Of a DNA stretch of 64,000 nucleotides, positions 43,098 to 54,031 are shown in pieces. The number at the start of each line of letters is the position of its first letter. The stretch's first letter is position 1. The notes below the pieces were generated by a model. It searched no databases. It was not told where the DNA came from and saw only the letters and a program-made list of their open reading frames with translations. The stretch is from contig OZ005691.1 of NCBI GenBank assembly GCA_963930775.1, positions 4,957,000 through 5,020,999 of the forward strand, in the 5' to 3' direction. The translations under genes were made by a program, and so were the position numbers. The DNA comes from Cliona cf. orientalis (Eukaryota > Porifera > Demospongiae > Clionaida > Clionaidae).

Positions 43098-45299
43098 TCA
43101 CTGACTCAGAGTAGGTAAAATTTTAACTTTGATTTTCTTCAGTAACGTTGGAGCAATGGGTGGGGCGACGATAAATACGATGAACAATACTACTAGTACA
43201 TTTAATAGCAATGTAAAGAGGGTGAAGAACTCAGCATGTGGATCGGGATGCTGAATTGTAAACAAAAGTAGGTAATAGATTCCAAATCCTATCACCAAAA
43301 CCACAGAGAAAGTATACGTAAAAAATTCTTAGCAAATTGGTGGTGAATGTAGCAATTGGTATCTTCCTGGTGAGCACTATAAGCACAATCAGTGCCACTA
43401 GCAAGGCCGCCTTGAACAGAAACACCAGCACAAGCCACACCAGATTGTAGGTGCAATCTGGATCAAGAAATATTTCATAGTGTGAATCAATCTTCAACAT
43501 GACCTCCTTGTACATGAATTCCATAGGGTCAACAGCTGTCCAGATAATAGCTATTGCAATGTCAATAGAAGCAAGCAATAAAACAGCTAAAATCAAGGCT
43601 GGATTAGATAAGAACTTGCCGGGATCTAGATAGTGCAGGAATATGCGATAGAGGCGCCATGTTCTCACGGTAACAATTCCCACTATTAGGGTGAAGCTGA
43701 GAGGCAGTCCCCAGGCCCATATTATCTGACAGATTGGTGCGTCAATTTCTGGCCCAAAGTCAGTTGCCCAACCAATGTTCAATAACATGATTGTAGCAAT
43801 GAAGACATAACCTCCAAGGAATGCCATGTGGATCAATTTGGGACTTGTAGCTTTTACACTTTGAGTATTTCTGTATACAATGGTCATGGTGTGCAGAAAA
43901 ATGATTACAAAAAGCTCTACAAGCTGTACAACTACAAAAAAGATTATGACCCCTCCATGAGGTAATGCAATGTTTTGAATTTGATCTGAGATATTATGAT
44001 TGAAAGATGGGTGTGTAAATTTAATTGAGGATAAATTCAAGGAACCAGCATTAACTTCTCTTCCACTGCTTATCTGATAGAGGTAGACCGGACGGTTAGC
44101 ACTGAATTAAAGCTGATTTGACCCGTTACACCTTTAAATGAGAGTTTAAAAAATTGTTCAATGATCATTTCTACCAAGGAATTGTTTGCATACATGAATT
44201 CAGTATCGGGGTAGGCCTCTGTCAGACTGTGAAGTACACTCACCCATGCATATAGAGCATCATAAAAACTATAAAATAGGTATGATTCAGCTTTCTCAGT
44301 ATTGTTGTTCCATCTTACTTCCTTATGCAAACTCGTTTGATTGTCAGTAAAATAAATAAGAAACATTTTCTCAACAGCTTCAATAAGGTTTCCACCAGTA
44401 CATGTATAAGGTTGGTTATTGTAGCTGAAAGTGAAGCTGTGTTCTGATGAAATCATAATGTCAGACAGTGTGTGGGTGAGAATGACCCACTGATAGGCTG
44501 GATACACTAGTCCCATTTGATAAGCAAGGCATAACATTCTCTTTGTGTGCTCAAGAGAGGAAAGCACAAACACTATTCGAACTCTACTGCTTCTTATTTG
44601 ACTAAATGGATAGAAGAAGCTGTACAGTGGAGATACTACAGCGGCAGTCACTCCATTCTGTGTTAATCTGTTCAAAAAGGAGCTCTTCATCTCACGATAG
44701 TATTGGTGACCGCTCTCGTACAAAACATGCACATTATGCCAGTCATTCTTTTTGATAAGAGCTAGTGAAAGGTCAATCAATGATATAGGTGAGCCCAAAA
44801 TTCCTATGGAATTATCATGATTCTCAAGCATCTGACTCCCCCCATTATGAACGACGACCAGCCGCACTTCAGGCCTACTGGCTAACTTCACAGCTTCAAT
44901 AGCAGAAACAGAGCATCCTGTACCTAATATACCTACCACTTTGCTTCTGTCTTGAGGAAACAGCCCGCTGACTAAGCTCTCCAGGAATCTTTCATCACAG
45001 CCTCCTTTCCTGTATACCAGCTCCAGTTCATAGCATGGCAACAGATGTGGATCTTCATTGATTCTCTCAACAAGTAGGTCAAGTATTGATGACAGATGGT
45101 CCACCATATCTTGGTCCCAGCTTGGACCTAGCAATGGAGACGAGAGTATGTCACTATGTGGCAGTATTGTTAGCAATTTGAGGGTTTTCTTCATTGCATT
45201 CTCAGTGCAGCTGCTGTTGATGATTGCTGATGCAGAGAGATAGTGAGGTAGATGCACACAAAAACAGAGCAATGCGAGCAGTACGGAATAACGATACAT
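43098..45299 (-). pseudogene. Class C GPCR-like gene, copy 4, two frameshifts
   Basis: ATG at 45299. The ligand domain is open for 409 codons (44070-45299) until a 10-bp deletion near 44100 within the 'ggttagcaaacccagtgctt' region. The 7-TM part continues in another frame at 43231-44040. A 1-bp insertion near 43325 ('gtaaaaaattctt') shifts frame in TM6, and 43098-43304 encodes the rest of TM6-7 and the tail (KVKILPTLSQ). It lacks the TATAAAA box: the stretch between 'ctatag' and 'taacgcatg' (45345-45352) is deleted, as in copy 7. With only two lesions it is the least decayed broken copy, so sequencing error or allelic state should be excluded. Confidence 0.85.
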
Positions 45300-45349
45300 G
45301 ATTCATTTAGCTACCAGTGTGTATGTACGTACGTGCTTTACTCTATAGA

Positions 45350-45549
45350 TTAACGCATGCAGCCTGAGCATGCGCATTAACTTTTACGCGGACAACCTTT
45401 ACCATTTGCGTATTGGCACAAGTTTTAATATCGTCGACTCTTTCACCACCATTGGACCCTGCCTGTATATAGGAGGAGGAGAGCCTAGGCCTGAGAGAGA
45501 AGGATTAAGGGAGAAATTATTAAATTAACTAGATCATGACTCAAGTGCT
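45350..45549 (-). repeat. Conserved upstream module of GPCR copy 4
   Basis: 'acgcatgcagcctgagcatg', 'acgcggac', 'gtattggcacaagttttaat' (empty TTAA site at 45425-45428), 'ccattggaccctgcctg', then 'gatcatgactcaagtgct'. It matches copy 7 most closely. Confidence 0.8.
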
Positions 45550-45774
45550 GGTCCTACATATTTTAGTGTAAAATAGAGTTTTGTAACTCATGGGACGATT
45601 TTACACCAGCAAAACCTAGAGTAACTCATGGGACGATTTTACACCTGCAAAATTGGTGTAAAATCCTGAGTATTTTATTGTATGCCAAGCATATTATTAA
45701 GGGAGGATTTTATACCACATCAAAATTAAGGGGCTTAGCTACTCATTTAAAATTCTCCCATATACCGTATTGCG

Positions 45775-46591
45775 GGAAAATTTCGTTGGTGCTAATTTTC
45801 GTACATAGGCGTAGGAAGATGGTAATGGTTGGGGGGGGGGCATTGTAAGATTTGCGCGCGAAGCGCGCGCGAAATGTTTGCGACTACGCCCACTTTGGGT
45901 ATAAATCATGCCCTTTTCGTGTTAATGACAGTGTCAGGCCAGTTGTAGCAATGAAGAAACGAACAATAAATTGATCAGAACAGACTGTAGCTACTTGTTC
46001 TTATAATTCAATATGATATTTCATAGTCAGGCCTATTACAGCATGTACAGGCATTGCTGTGGCTGTTGTAGCACTGGTCCCCTTCCTTGCTGGTTGGGGG
46101 GGGGGGGGGGGGGGGGGCACGTGCCCCCGGTGCCCCCCTGGTTCCTACGCCTATGTCGTATGATTGACCAAAACACCCTTAGAATAAATTTTCGTATTTT
46201 TTTAATTTCGTATGCTAGCTGCAGGAGATTGCACGCATACGCAACTGGTAGTATGTGCGGTATACGGTAACGCTAGCATCACTGGCTTCCTTGATCGTAG
46301 CGGGGCTAATCGATGCTGATAGCAGTCTACTGGGATCAGAAAGGTCACTCCACTTCGACGCCTTGGCAAAGAATCGATAAAAAGGCACCGTTCAGTAAGC
46401 TAGGCTTGCATTTACATGATTTAGCACCTGCTACTAGCGACAGCGTGTGGCGCGTATAGGTCAAAGGTCACGCGCGAAAGGGAACATTTTCACACGTTCA
46501 AATTTTCGCAGTTTTTATTTTCGTATAAAGGATGGAGCATACGAAATATACGAAAATTGGCACCATACGAAAATTTCCCGCTATATTATGG
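45775..46591. mobile_element. TIR element, CCGTATTGCGGGAAAA family, with nested MITE
   Basis: The left end CCGTATTGCGGGAAAATTTC is mirrored at the right by 'gaaaatttcccgctata'. TA lies at both borders. The first repeat copy near 10590 is the empty site. Inside the minus strand is a short conserved coding-like stretch (about 46262-46397: FFAKAS..SDLSDPS..SASI..IKEAS). A second element is nested at 45804-46155. Confidence 0.85.
45804..46155. mobile_element. Nested MITE, CATAGGCGTAGGAA termini, 5-bp TSD
   Basis: Ends CATAGGCGTAGGAA and TTCCTACGCCTATG, flanked by TCGTA (45799-45803 and 46156-46160). The sister element at 46831 reads 'ttttcgtatgatt' without it. It contains a GCGC-rich hairpin (45856-45880) and a poly-G run (46097-46117). 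Confidence 0.85.
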
Positions 46592-46830
46592 TAATTTGCC
46601 TCTGCTATATATAAGGGACGATTTTACACCAGTTGCTACCACAGGTACTGACGTGGTGTAAAATCATGCCATGTAGCTAATACTGATGGCCAATAGTAAC
46701 TGGAGCAAAGATTTATATGTGACCTTTTACCTCACTTATAATTCTCCCATAATAATAATGCATACCCATACTCTGCTAAACTTTAAGTGTGAACCTTGAC
46801 CTGGTGTAAAATGCTCCCTTGTATAATATA

Positions 46831-47215
46831 CCGTATAGCGGGAAATTTTCGTTGGTGCTAATTTTCGTATGATTAACCAAAACACCCTTAGAATAAATCT
46901 TCGTATTTATATGTTTGCTGCGGGAGATTGCGCGCAAGCGCAACTGGTAGCGCTCGCACTTCGTGCGGTATACGGGAACGCTAGTATCACTGGCTTCCTT
47001 GATCGTAATGGATGCTGATAGCTGTCCACTGGGATCAGAAAGGTCACTCCGTATCGACGCCTTGGCAAAGAACCGATAAAGAGACATAGTTCAGTGAGCT
47101 AGCCTTGATGGCACCTGCCGCAGGCGACCGCGTGTGGCACGTATAGGTCAAAGGTCATTCGCGAAAGGGAAAAAAATTTCGTACGTTCAAATTTTCGCAG
47201 TGTTCATCATCAAAA
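46831..47215. mobile_element. Truncated CCGTATAGCGGGAAA element
   Basis: The left end CCGTATAGCGGGAAATTTTC follows a TA. The interior matches 45775-46591 without the nested MITE, and the right TIR is missing (sequence ends 'ttcgcagtgttcatcatc'). The minus strand keeps a 103-codon open frame (46776-47087, starting MSLYRFFAKAS). A copy is at 63473-63845. Confidence 0.75.
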
Positions 47216-48165
47216 GATGTCCTTTCAGTTTGTCCGTATGGAGGAAAGTAGATGCCATATGCATACATGGGAGTGAACTCACTCAATTGCACCCTTGGTA
47301 GTATTTTACATAGGTATTATACAGCTAGCTAAATCACATTTGACTCAGAGAAAATTAATTTTAGCCTTGCGTTATGCGCCAAGCCTGGCCTGAGGCTAAA
47401 GAGAATTACTGAGTTATCACATTAAAAAGAGGTGTAGCTAAATCACTAGTAGCTGCTGCCAGGAATCACTCATGGCTAGTCTTAAACCCAGACCCCTCTT
47501 ATTTCCACAGCACTGGATGTATTGCATCACCAGTACAACTCACTCATATAGCTAATAGTGTTTGGTATAGAATATAATTATGTAGGTATTGTGAAACAAT
47601 TGATATAGTACGTTATGGGACATCCATACTAACAAAGATGGAAGTTTCCAGTTTGGGGGTCATTAAATTTTTATTATACATAAGAATTATTGCCTTATTT
47701 TGATATGGATTTTTGCTTTCATTGCTGTAAAACACGATTTTCAGTTTTTGGTATAATTATCAACTTTGTAAATTTGCTTATTTTGCACATCGAACTACAT
47801 ATTTTTTGACATTAACACTTAAGAATGCTAATTTGGCTAAGATATCAATAATTTTAAGTTAAAAAGCTACCTCATGATAATTTCCTTTATCAGTGGGAAG
47901 GTGGTGTCTAGCTACCTACAGAGGGATTGAACTATAATATAGCTATTTCACAATGCCAGTATTTTTGAACAAAAAAACATTTACATGAAGTAGAGATTGC
48001 TCTGGAGACTACGAGAGTATTTTCATTTGAAATTCTGGTATTGTATGGGTATAGCCTGAGCGCAGTAGCTATCACAGGCTGAAGGATAGCCCCACCCACC
48101 AAGTGCATGACTTCAGCCACACCCACAGCAAGCGAGGATTCGGAACGCACTTAAAACCCTACCTG
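47216..48165. other. Intergenic, no gene seen
   Basis: 47216-47310 repeats a block also at 11268-11370 and 63847-63960. 47460-47535 has the 'ggatgtattgcatcaccag' repeat. 47590-47930 is AT-rich and unique in this window. 48055-48140 resembles the complement of 10845-10935 ('cacccaccaagtgca'). Confidence 0.45.
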
Positions 48166-48803
48166 GGAGCATTTTACACCAGGTCAAAGTTCACACTTAA
48201 AGTTTTAACAGAGTATGGGTATGCATTCTTATTATTATGGGAGAATATTGCTTATATCAATGTATAGGTATGTGGGCTGATAGATAATACTGCAACAACA
48301 CACTGCTCACTTTAACCTCACGTAAAACCTTCCCAGATATATTATAAACAAGCAATGTATTGTGGGATGACATTAATTAATGAAGACATTCATCGCAGGC
48401 ACGTTTGCAAATGCAACAATGACCCAACTTGTGCAGCCAAGTAAATTCATGATTAGCTATATGTGACGGTCAGAATTTATTTGTCACTCGGTGTTAGAGA
48501 GAAGGGATTTGTATGTGTTCTAGCCTTGTTCCATTGTGTGAATACATGTAACATGACGAAGGTTCTGAGTGGTTAAGCATTTCTGTATGGGTCTAAAAAT
48601 CTATAGCTAGCTATTATCTACATTGATCAAGATAAAAGTATATTATATAGCTAAACTCTTGATTGTGTTTTCTAAACTATCATAGTTAATAATATAATAT
48701 TCTATGGCCATCAATATGCATGGTTATTCATGATATTATTAACTTAGCTACAATGTTTGAGTAGGTAGCTAAAGAGTTTGAAGCTGAGAATACATGATTA
48801 ACT

Positions 48804-49608
48804 AGAGCTCTGTAGAGCACATACCCCGCGCGCCCTGTAGCCACTACAGCGTAGTATTGCAATAACATGAGGCACACATGTAGCGGTTTCATGACGTGAC
48901 GACCCTTTCCAACACAGTGCTTGAGCATGCGCAGTCGCATCCGCATACTAAAAGAGTGGGTGTGGTCGATAAACCACAGGCATGCTAAACAGAAAATGCA
49001 CGATTTGTAGCACTAGTAAGCCTTTGTGAGAAATTCAAAGCGCGTACAAACCATTTTTTCACCGATATCTACTGATTGGTTGTGCTTATAGCACGCACAG
49101 ACGCCTAGAACTCGAGATCTGGCGATTTTCGTGCCGACGACGACAAACGACAACAACAACTAGAGCTCTATAGAGCACATACCCCGCGCGCTGCAGCGTC
49201 GATCTCGAACTCTCTAGCTATGCATCCCACCTATATAGTACCTGTAGGCTGTTGCCGACCTTTACCTACATAATATTGTGCCAGGTTATGCGCATGAGCA
49301 GAAAGCATATGGTGGGTAGTGTTAATAGGCGTGGCCAACAAAATGCAGTATTTGCGACGCTCATGGACCTTGCCAAACGATTCGAAGCATAATGAAGCCA
49401 GTTTTTCGACGATATCGACGGGTAAGTTGTATTTACGATTCGCTCAGATGCCTAGATCTCCAGATCTGGCGATTTTTGTGCTAACGATAGACGACAGACG
49501 ACAGACGACAGACAAAACCGATCACATTACCCCTTGCGCATGCGCGCGGGGTAACAACAGACGTACAAACCGATTGCTTTACCCCTTGCGCATGCGCGCG
49601 GGGTAACT
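48804..49608. mobile_element. Composite insertion of two 'agagctctgtagagcacata' units
   Basis: Two tandem, diverged units: 48804 to about 49158 and 49159-49608, each starting 'agagctctgtagagcacata' with 'ccccgcgcgc'. The second ends with a duplicated 'ttaccccttgcgcatgcgcg' tail. It interrupts the 3' flank of copy 5. The copy 3 flank (28818-28835, 'gattaactattcaatc') is the empty site, giving a probable ACT target duplication. No transposase. Confidence 0.75.
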
Positions 49609-49805
49609 ACTATTCAATCATTTTTAGAGTGGATTTATGTATGCATGCATGACAATATATGCTGAGAAGACTTCCTACATTATTAATCCATAGTTTACAA
49701 ACTTTAGGTACATTGAAGTGCTTCACGGCTCTGTGTATAGGAATTTCAAAGTGATTCATAGTCCTTTGTGATAGTTACATGTTTAAAACAATAACATTAT
49801 ACATA

Positions 49806-52028
49806 TCACTGCAGGTGGCGTTCACAATTTATCTTTATTCCTTTAAATTTCTTTAGTAATACTGGAGCAATGGGTGGGGCGAGGATAAGTATGACGAATA
49901 ATACCAACAGTACATTTAGCAGTGAAAAGATGGTGAAGAACTCAGCATGTGGATCGGGATGCTGAATTACAAACACAAGTAGGTAATAGATTCCAAATCC
50001 TATCACCGAAACCACGGAGAAAGCATAAGTGAAAATTCTTTGTGAATTGGTGGTGAATGTTGTAATAGGTATCTTCCTGGTGAGCACTGTAAGCACAATC
50101 AGTGCTACTAGCAAGGCCGCCTTGAACAGAAACACCAGCACAAGCCACACCAGATTGTAGGCGCAATCTGGATCAAGAAATATTTCATAGTGTGAATCAA
50201 TCTTCAACATGACCTCCATGTATATGAATTTCATAGGGTCAACAGCTGTCCAGATAACAGCTATTACAATGTCCATGGAAGTAAGCAACAAAACAGCTAA
50301 AATCAAGGCTGGATTAGATAAGAATTTTCCAGGATCTAGATAATGCATGAATATGCGATAGAGGCGCCATGTTCTCACAGTGACAAGTCCCACTGTTAGG
50401 GTGAAGCTGAGAGGCAGTCCCCAGGCCCATATTATCTGACAGATTGGTGCTTCAATTTCTGGTCCAAAGTCAGTTGACCAACCAATATTCAATAACATGA
50501 TTGTAGCAATGAAGACATAACTCCCAGTGAACGCCATGTTGATCAGTTTAGGACTTGTAGCCTTCACACTTTGAGTATTTCTGTATACAATGGTCATGAC
50601 GTGTAGAAAAATGACTATAAAAAGTTCTATCAGCTGTACAACTACAACAAAGGCTACAACCCCTCTGTGAGGTAGTGCAGGCTTTAGAATTTGATCTGAA
50701 ATATGATCGAAAGATGGGTATGTAAACGTAATTGAGGATAAATTCAAGGAACCAGCATTAACTTCTCTTCCACTGCTTATCTGATAGAGGTAGACCGGGC
50801 GGTTAGCAAACCCAGTGCTTGAATTAAAGCTGATTTGACCAGTTACACCTTTGAGTGAAAGTTTAAAAAATTGTTTGATGATCATTTCTACCAAGGAATT
50901 GTTTGCATACATGAATTCGTTATTGGGATAGACCTCTGTCAGACTGTGAAGTACACTCACCCATGCATAAAGAGCATCATAAAAACTATAAAATAGGAAT
51001 GACCCAGCTTTCTCAGTATTGTTGTTCCATCTTATTTCTTCATACAAACTCGTTTGATTGATAGCAAAGGAATGAAAGCTAATAAGAAACGTTTTCTCAA
51101 CAGCTTCAATAAGGTTTCCACCAGTGCATGTATAAGGTAATTGGTTATTGTAGCTGAAAATGAAGCTGTGTTCTGATGAAATCATAATATCAGACAGTGT
51201 GTGGGTGAGAATGACCCACTGATAGGCTGGATACACAAATCCCATGTGATAAGCGAGGCATAACATTCTCTTTGTGTGCTCAAGAGAGGAAAGAAGAAAC
51301 ACTATTCGAACTCTACTGCTTCTTATTTCTCTTAATGGATAGAAGAAGCTGTACAGTGGAGATACTACAGCGGTAGTCACTCCATTCTGTGTTAGTCTGT
51401 TCAGAAACAAGCTCTTCATCTCACGATAGTATTGGTGACCGCTCTCATACAAAACATGCACATTATGCCAGTCATTCTTTTTTATAAGAGCTAGTGAAAT
51501 GTCAATCAATGATATAGGTGAGCCCAAAATTCCTATGGAATTATCATGATTCTCAAGCATCTGACTCCCCCCATTATGAACGACGACTAACCGCACTTCA
51601 GGCCTACTGGCTAACTTCACAGCTTCAATAGCAGAAACAGAGCATCCTGTACCTAATATACCTACCACTTTGCTTCTGTCTTGAGGAAACAGCCCGCTGA
51701 CTAAGCTCTCCAGGAATCTTTCATCACAGCCTCCTTTCCTGTATACCAGCTCCAGTTCATAGCATGGCAACAGATATGGATCTTCATTGATTCTCTCAAC
51801 AAGGAGGTCAAGTGTTGATGACAGAAGGTCCACCATATCTTGGTCCCAGCTTGGACCTAGCAATGGAGACGAGAATATGTCACCATGTGGCAGTATTGTT
51901 AGTAATTTGAGGATTTTCTTCGTCGCATTCTCAGTGCAGCTGCTGTTGGTGATTGCTGATGCAGAGAGATAGTGAGGTTGATGCACACAAAAACAGAGCA
52001 ATGCGAGCAGTACTGAATAATCACACAT
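49806..52028 (-). CDS. Class C (GABA-B-like) GPCR, copy 5, intact
   Basis: An intronless 740-residue frame from the ATG at 52028. It has the same design as the intact gene at 21593-23800: signal peptide (CDYSVLLALLCFCV), ligand-binding domain with GTGCSVSAIEAVKLAS and RLVVVHNGGSQ, no cysteine-rich linker, seven helices, and Cys residues in PICQ and PDCAYN. The tail (KKFKGIKINCERHLQ) differs from copy 2. It differs from that gene by substitutions spread over the ligand domain (YLLPC, HSFAINQ, YPNNEF), so ligand preference may differ; this is inference. It is closest to broken copy 3, with which it shares 3' flanks. A TATAAAA box lies about 46-52 bp upstream. Confidence 0.9.
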   Translation of the reverse strand: MCDYSVLLALLCFCVHQPHYLSASAITNSSCTENATKKILKLLTILPHGDIFSSPLLGPSWDQDMVDLLSSTLDLLVERINEDPYLLPCYELELVYRKGGCDERFLESLVSGLFPQDRSKVVGILGTGCSVSAIEAVKLASRPEVRLVVVHNGGSQMLENHDNSIGILGSPISLIDISLALIKKNDWHNVHVLYESGHQYYREMKSLFLNRLTQNGVTTAVVSPLYSFFYPLREIRSSRVRIVFLLSSLEHTKRMLCLAYHMGFVYPAYQWVILTHTLSDIMISSEHSFIFSYNNQLPYTCTGGNLIEAVEKTFLISFHSFAINQTSLYEEIRWNNNTEKAGSFLFYSFYDALYAWVSVLHSLTEVYPNNEFMYANNSLVEMIIKQFFKLSLKGVTGQISFNSSTGFANRPVYLYQISSGREVNAGSLNLSSITFTYPSFDHISDQILKPALPHRGVVAFVVVVQLIELFIVIFLHVMTIVYRNTQSVKATSPKLINMAFTGSYVFIATIMLLNIGWSTDFGPEIEAPICQIIWAWGLPLSFTLTVGLVTVRTWRLYRIFMHYLDPGKFLSNPALILAVLLLTSMDIVIAVIWTAVDPMKFIYMEVMLKIDSHYEIFLDPDCAYNLVWLVLVFLFKAALLVALIVLTVLTRKIPITTFTTNSQRIFTYAFSVVSVIGFGIYYLLVFVIQHPDPHAEFFTIFSLLNVLLVLFVILILAPPIAPVLLKKFKGIKINCERHLQ

Positions 52029-52073
52029 TGTTCATTTAGCCACCAGTGTGTATGTACGTGCTCTATTCTATAG

Positions 52074-52080
52074 TTTTATA
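52074..52080 (-). promoter_or_regulatory. TATA box of GPCR copy 5
   Basis: The complement reads TATAAAA, followed by 'ctatagaatagagcacgtac' toward the gene. Here the site is uninterrupted and continues directly into the upstream module ('ttatgatgggccagtaagtt'). Confidence 0.6.
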
Positions 52081-52083
52081 TTA

Positions 52084-52620
52084 TGATGGGCCAGTAAGTT
52101 ATTAAAGCATGCAAGCAAATTTTACGCGGACAATAACGATCCTTTACCATTTGCGTATTGGCACAAGGTTTATCGTCGACTCTTTGACCACCATTGGACC
52201 CTGCCTAAGGGCGGCACAGACGGTGGGGCTGGTGGGGCTATGGGGGCATAGCCCCACCACTCCGCACCACTCGCAGTTTTTTAATCAATCTGGTACGGGA
52301 TCGTCAAGCGCTATAAGTTTTGCAGTCAGTGATCGCCACATATTAAAATTGCAGTTTGCTTGAAATTTTATATGCATAGCTGTATTAAAATATTGTGTGA
52401 ATATTGAAAGTGGGCGTGGGCAAATCCAAAAATTTCGCTGCGCGATTTATACACGCGCGAACTTCTTACTATACCTAAGCCCAACCACTTGAAATATACT
52501 TCTTCCGCCTCTGCTGCCTATAGGAGGAGGAGAGCCTAGGCCTGAGAGAGAAAGATTAGCTAAGGGAGAAATTATAGCTAGCTATTGACTGACTAGATCA
52601 AGACTCAAGTGCTTTCCAGC
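52084..52620 (-). repeat. Upstream module of GPCR copy 5 with a 0.3-kb insertion
   Basis: The module is 52084-52205 and 52523-52620. Between them, 52206 to about 52522 is foreign ('agggcggcacagacggtggg' to 'ttcttccgcctctgctgcct'). Its ends are roughly inverted and CTGCCTA occurs on both sides, so it is probably another MITE. Confidence 0.65.
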
Positions 52621-53330
52621 GTATGAACTATCATCTCAGCAGTGTCGGGTCAGTGGTTGAGATCGTATCTTTTATGAGATAAATCTCAAGATATTATAGC
52701 TACTATCATCTCCAACGGTGGCTCTATAGTTAATTATTGTAATGGTAGTTATTTCATGCCATTAGATGGAGAATTGTAGCAAGCACCGTGTCTGTGTGGC
52801 AAACACACACGCACACACACATCCCTACAGATGTTTACATAAAAGTAGGAAAATATAATTGCCATGATTCTATCATTATAATCATGGGGAGATTTTACGT
52901 GACTTCTGGTGATGCAATACATCCAGTGCCGCAGTGACAGTATAAACAAGCAGTGCATGGCTCTCATGACAAGTGCATAATTCAGTAGTCACAGAGGCTT
53001 TCTGTGACATAGACAGGTGCCTTCCCCCTACGCCTAGCTATATCATGCACTGACTCTGAAGAAAACAGGAGTACCTCAGGTGCAGGGTATGTATCTAGTT
53101 CAATACTCCTGATATTGAGCAGGCATATATTATACACATTGAGACATGCTATAGATCTACATGTGCTTGAGTCATGCATGCATGTAGCGGTGAGGGTTCT
53201 GCACTCCTGTGCATTCATTATTATAGCAAACATTAGTATTAATTTTAGTGCATGCACAAGAATTAGGATACAATCATCAAAATATTATAATATATATCTG
53301 CTGTTAGTTATAATATTATAATAATAATAT
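52621..53330. other. Intergenic with no gene
   Basis: 52700-52930 is similar to 26300-26530 upstream of copy 2 ('gcaagcaccgtgtctgtgtg', CA repeat, 'cttctggtgatgcaatacat'). 52980-53330 is AT-rich and shows nothing recognisable. Confidence 0.45.
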
Positions 53331-53825
53331 TATATATCTGTTATAAACACTACATCAATACTACAGTTTCCTATATACATGATCATGTTTACCAAAACGT
53401 TGATTTTATCTGCAGCTGGCAGAGGATAGCCTAAGGGCGGAATTTAAAAAGTACATTCACCTACATCCTTAGCTATCTTATTATCTATATAGGACTGCCA
53501 TGGTACAATCATCATAATATAATATATCTGCTTTTAGTTAGTTATAAGCAGAGCCTAACTTATCAGACTCTCCTACCCAAATGCACCAGTAACAGCAACA
53601 GTGATTGCTTAGCTATAGGCCAGCAATTAAAACAGCGTGACCTTATTAGCAAAATAGCTATGGGTTACATTGATTTACATTTAGCTGTTATAGATATATA
53701 ATAAGGGAATCTAGATAGCTAGATTCCACCCTATCCTCTGCCAGCTGCAGATAAAATCGATGTTTTGGTAAATATGCTCATGTAGGAAATTGTAGTTTTG
53801 ATGTAGTGTTTATGACAGATATATA
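53331..53825. mobile_element. TIR element with about 97-bp TIRs
   Basis: The left arm 53331-53429 ('tataaacactacatcaatac', 'gattttatctgcagctggca') is the reverse complement of the right arm 53731-53825 with about 10 differences. The 300-bp interior is AT-rich and non-coding. The flanks are AT-rich repeats so no target duplication can be read. Confidence 0.8.
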
Positions 53826-54031
53826 CTGCATGAATTAGCTTTCAAAAACAATAGTTCACAATATTAAATAATATTATATGTATCAAAAACATATCTGCAC
53901 TCATCTGCTCCGGTTCTGCTTAATTTATACACTGATACAAATTATTAAACTCATGTACTACTACAGTTGTAGAAAATTAACAGCAAATCGGACATAGCAG
54001 GTCACATTTAAATGTGGTTATGACCATGCAT
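53826..54031. other. 3' flank of GPCR copy 6
   Basis: Short AT-rich spacer between the TIR element and the copy 6 stop codon. Nothing recognised. Confidence 0.4.

Larger units (their letters stand above)
45550..46828. repeat. Second copy of the 'gattttacacc' repeat, interrupted by a TIR element
   Basis: The halves 45550-45774 and 46592-46828 together correspond to 10364-10830. The whole block is duplicated at 62356-63470, upstream of copy 7. Confidence 0.75.
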
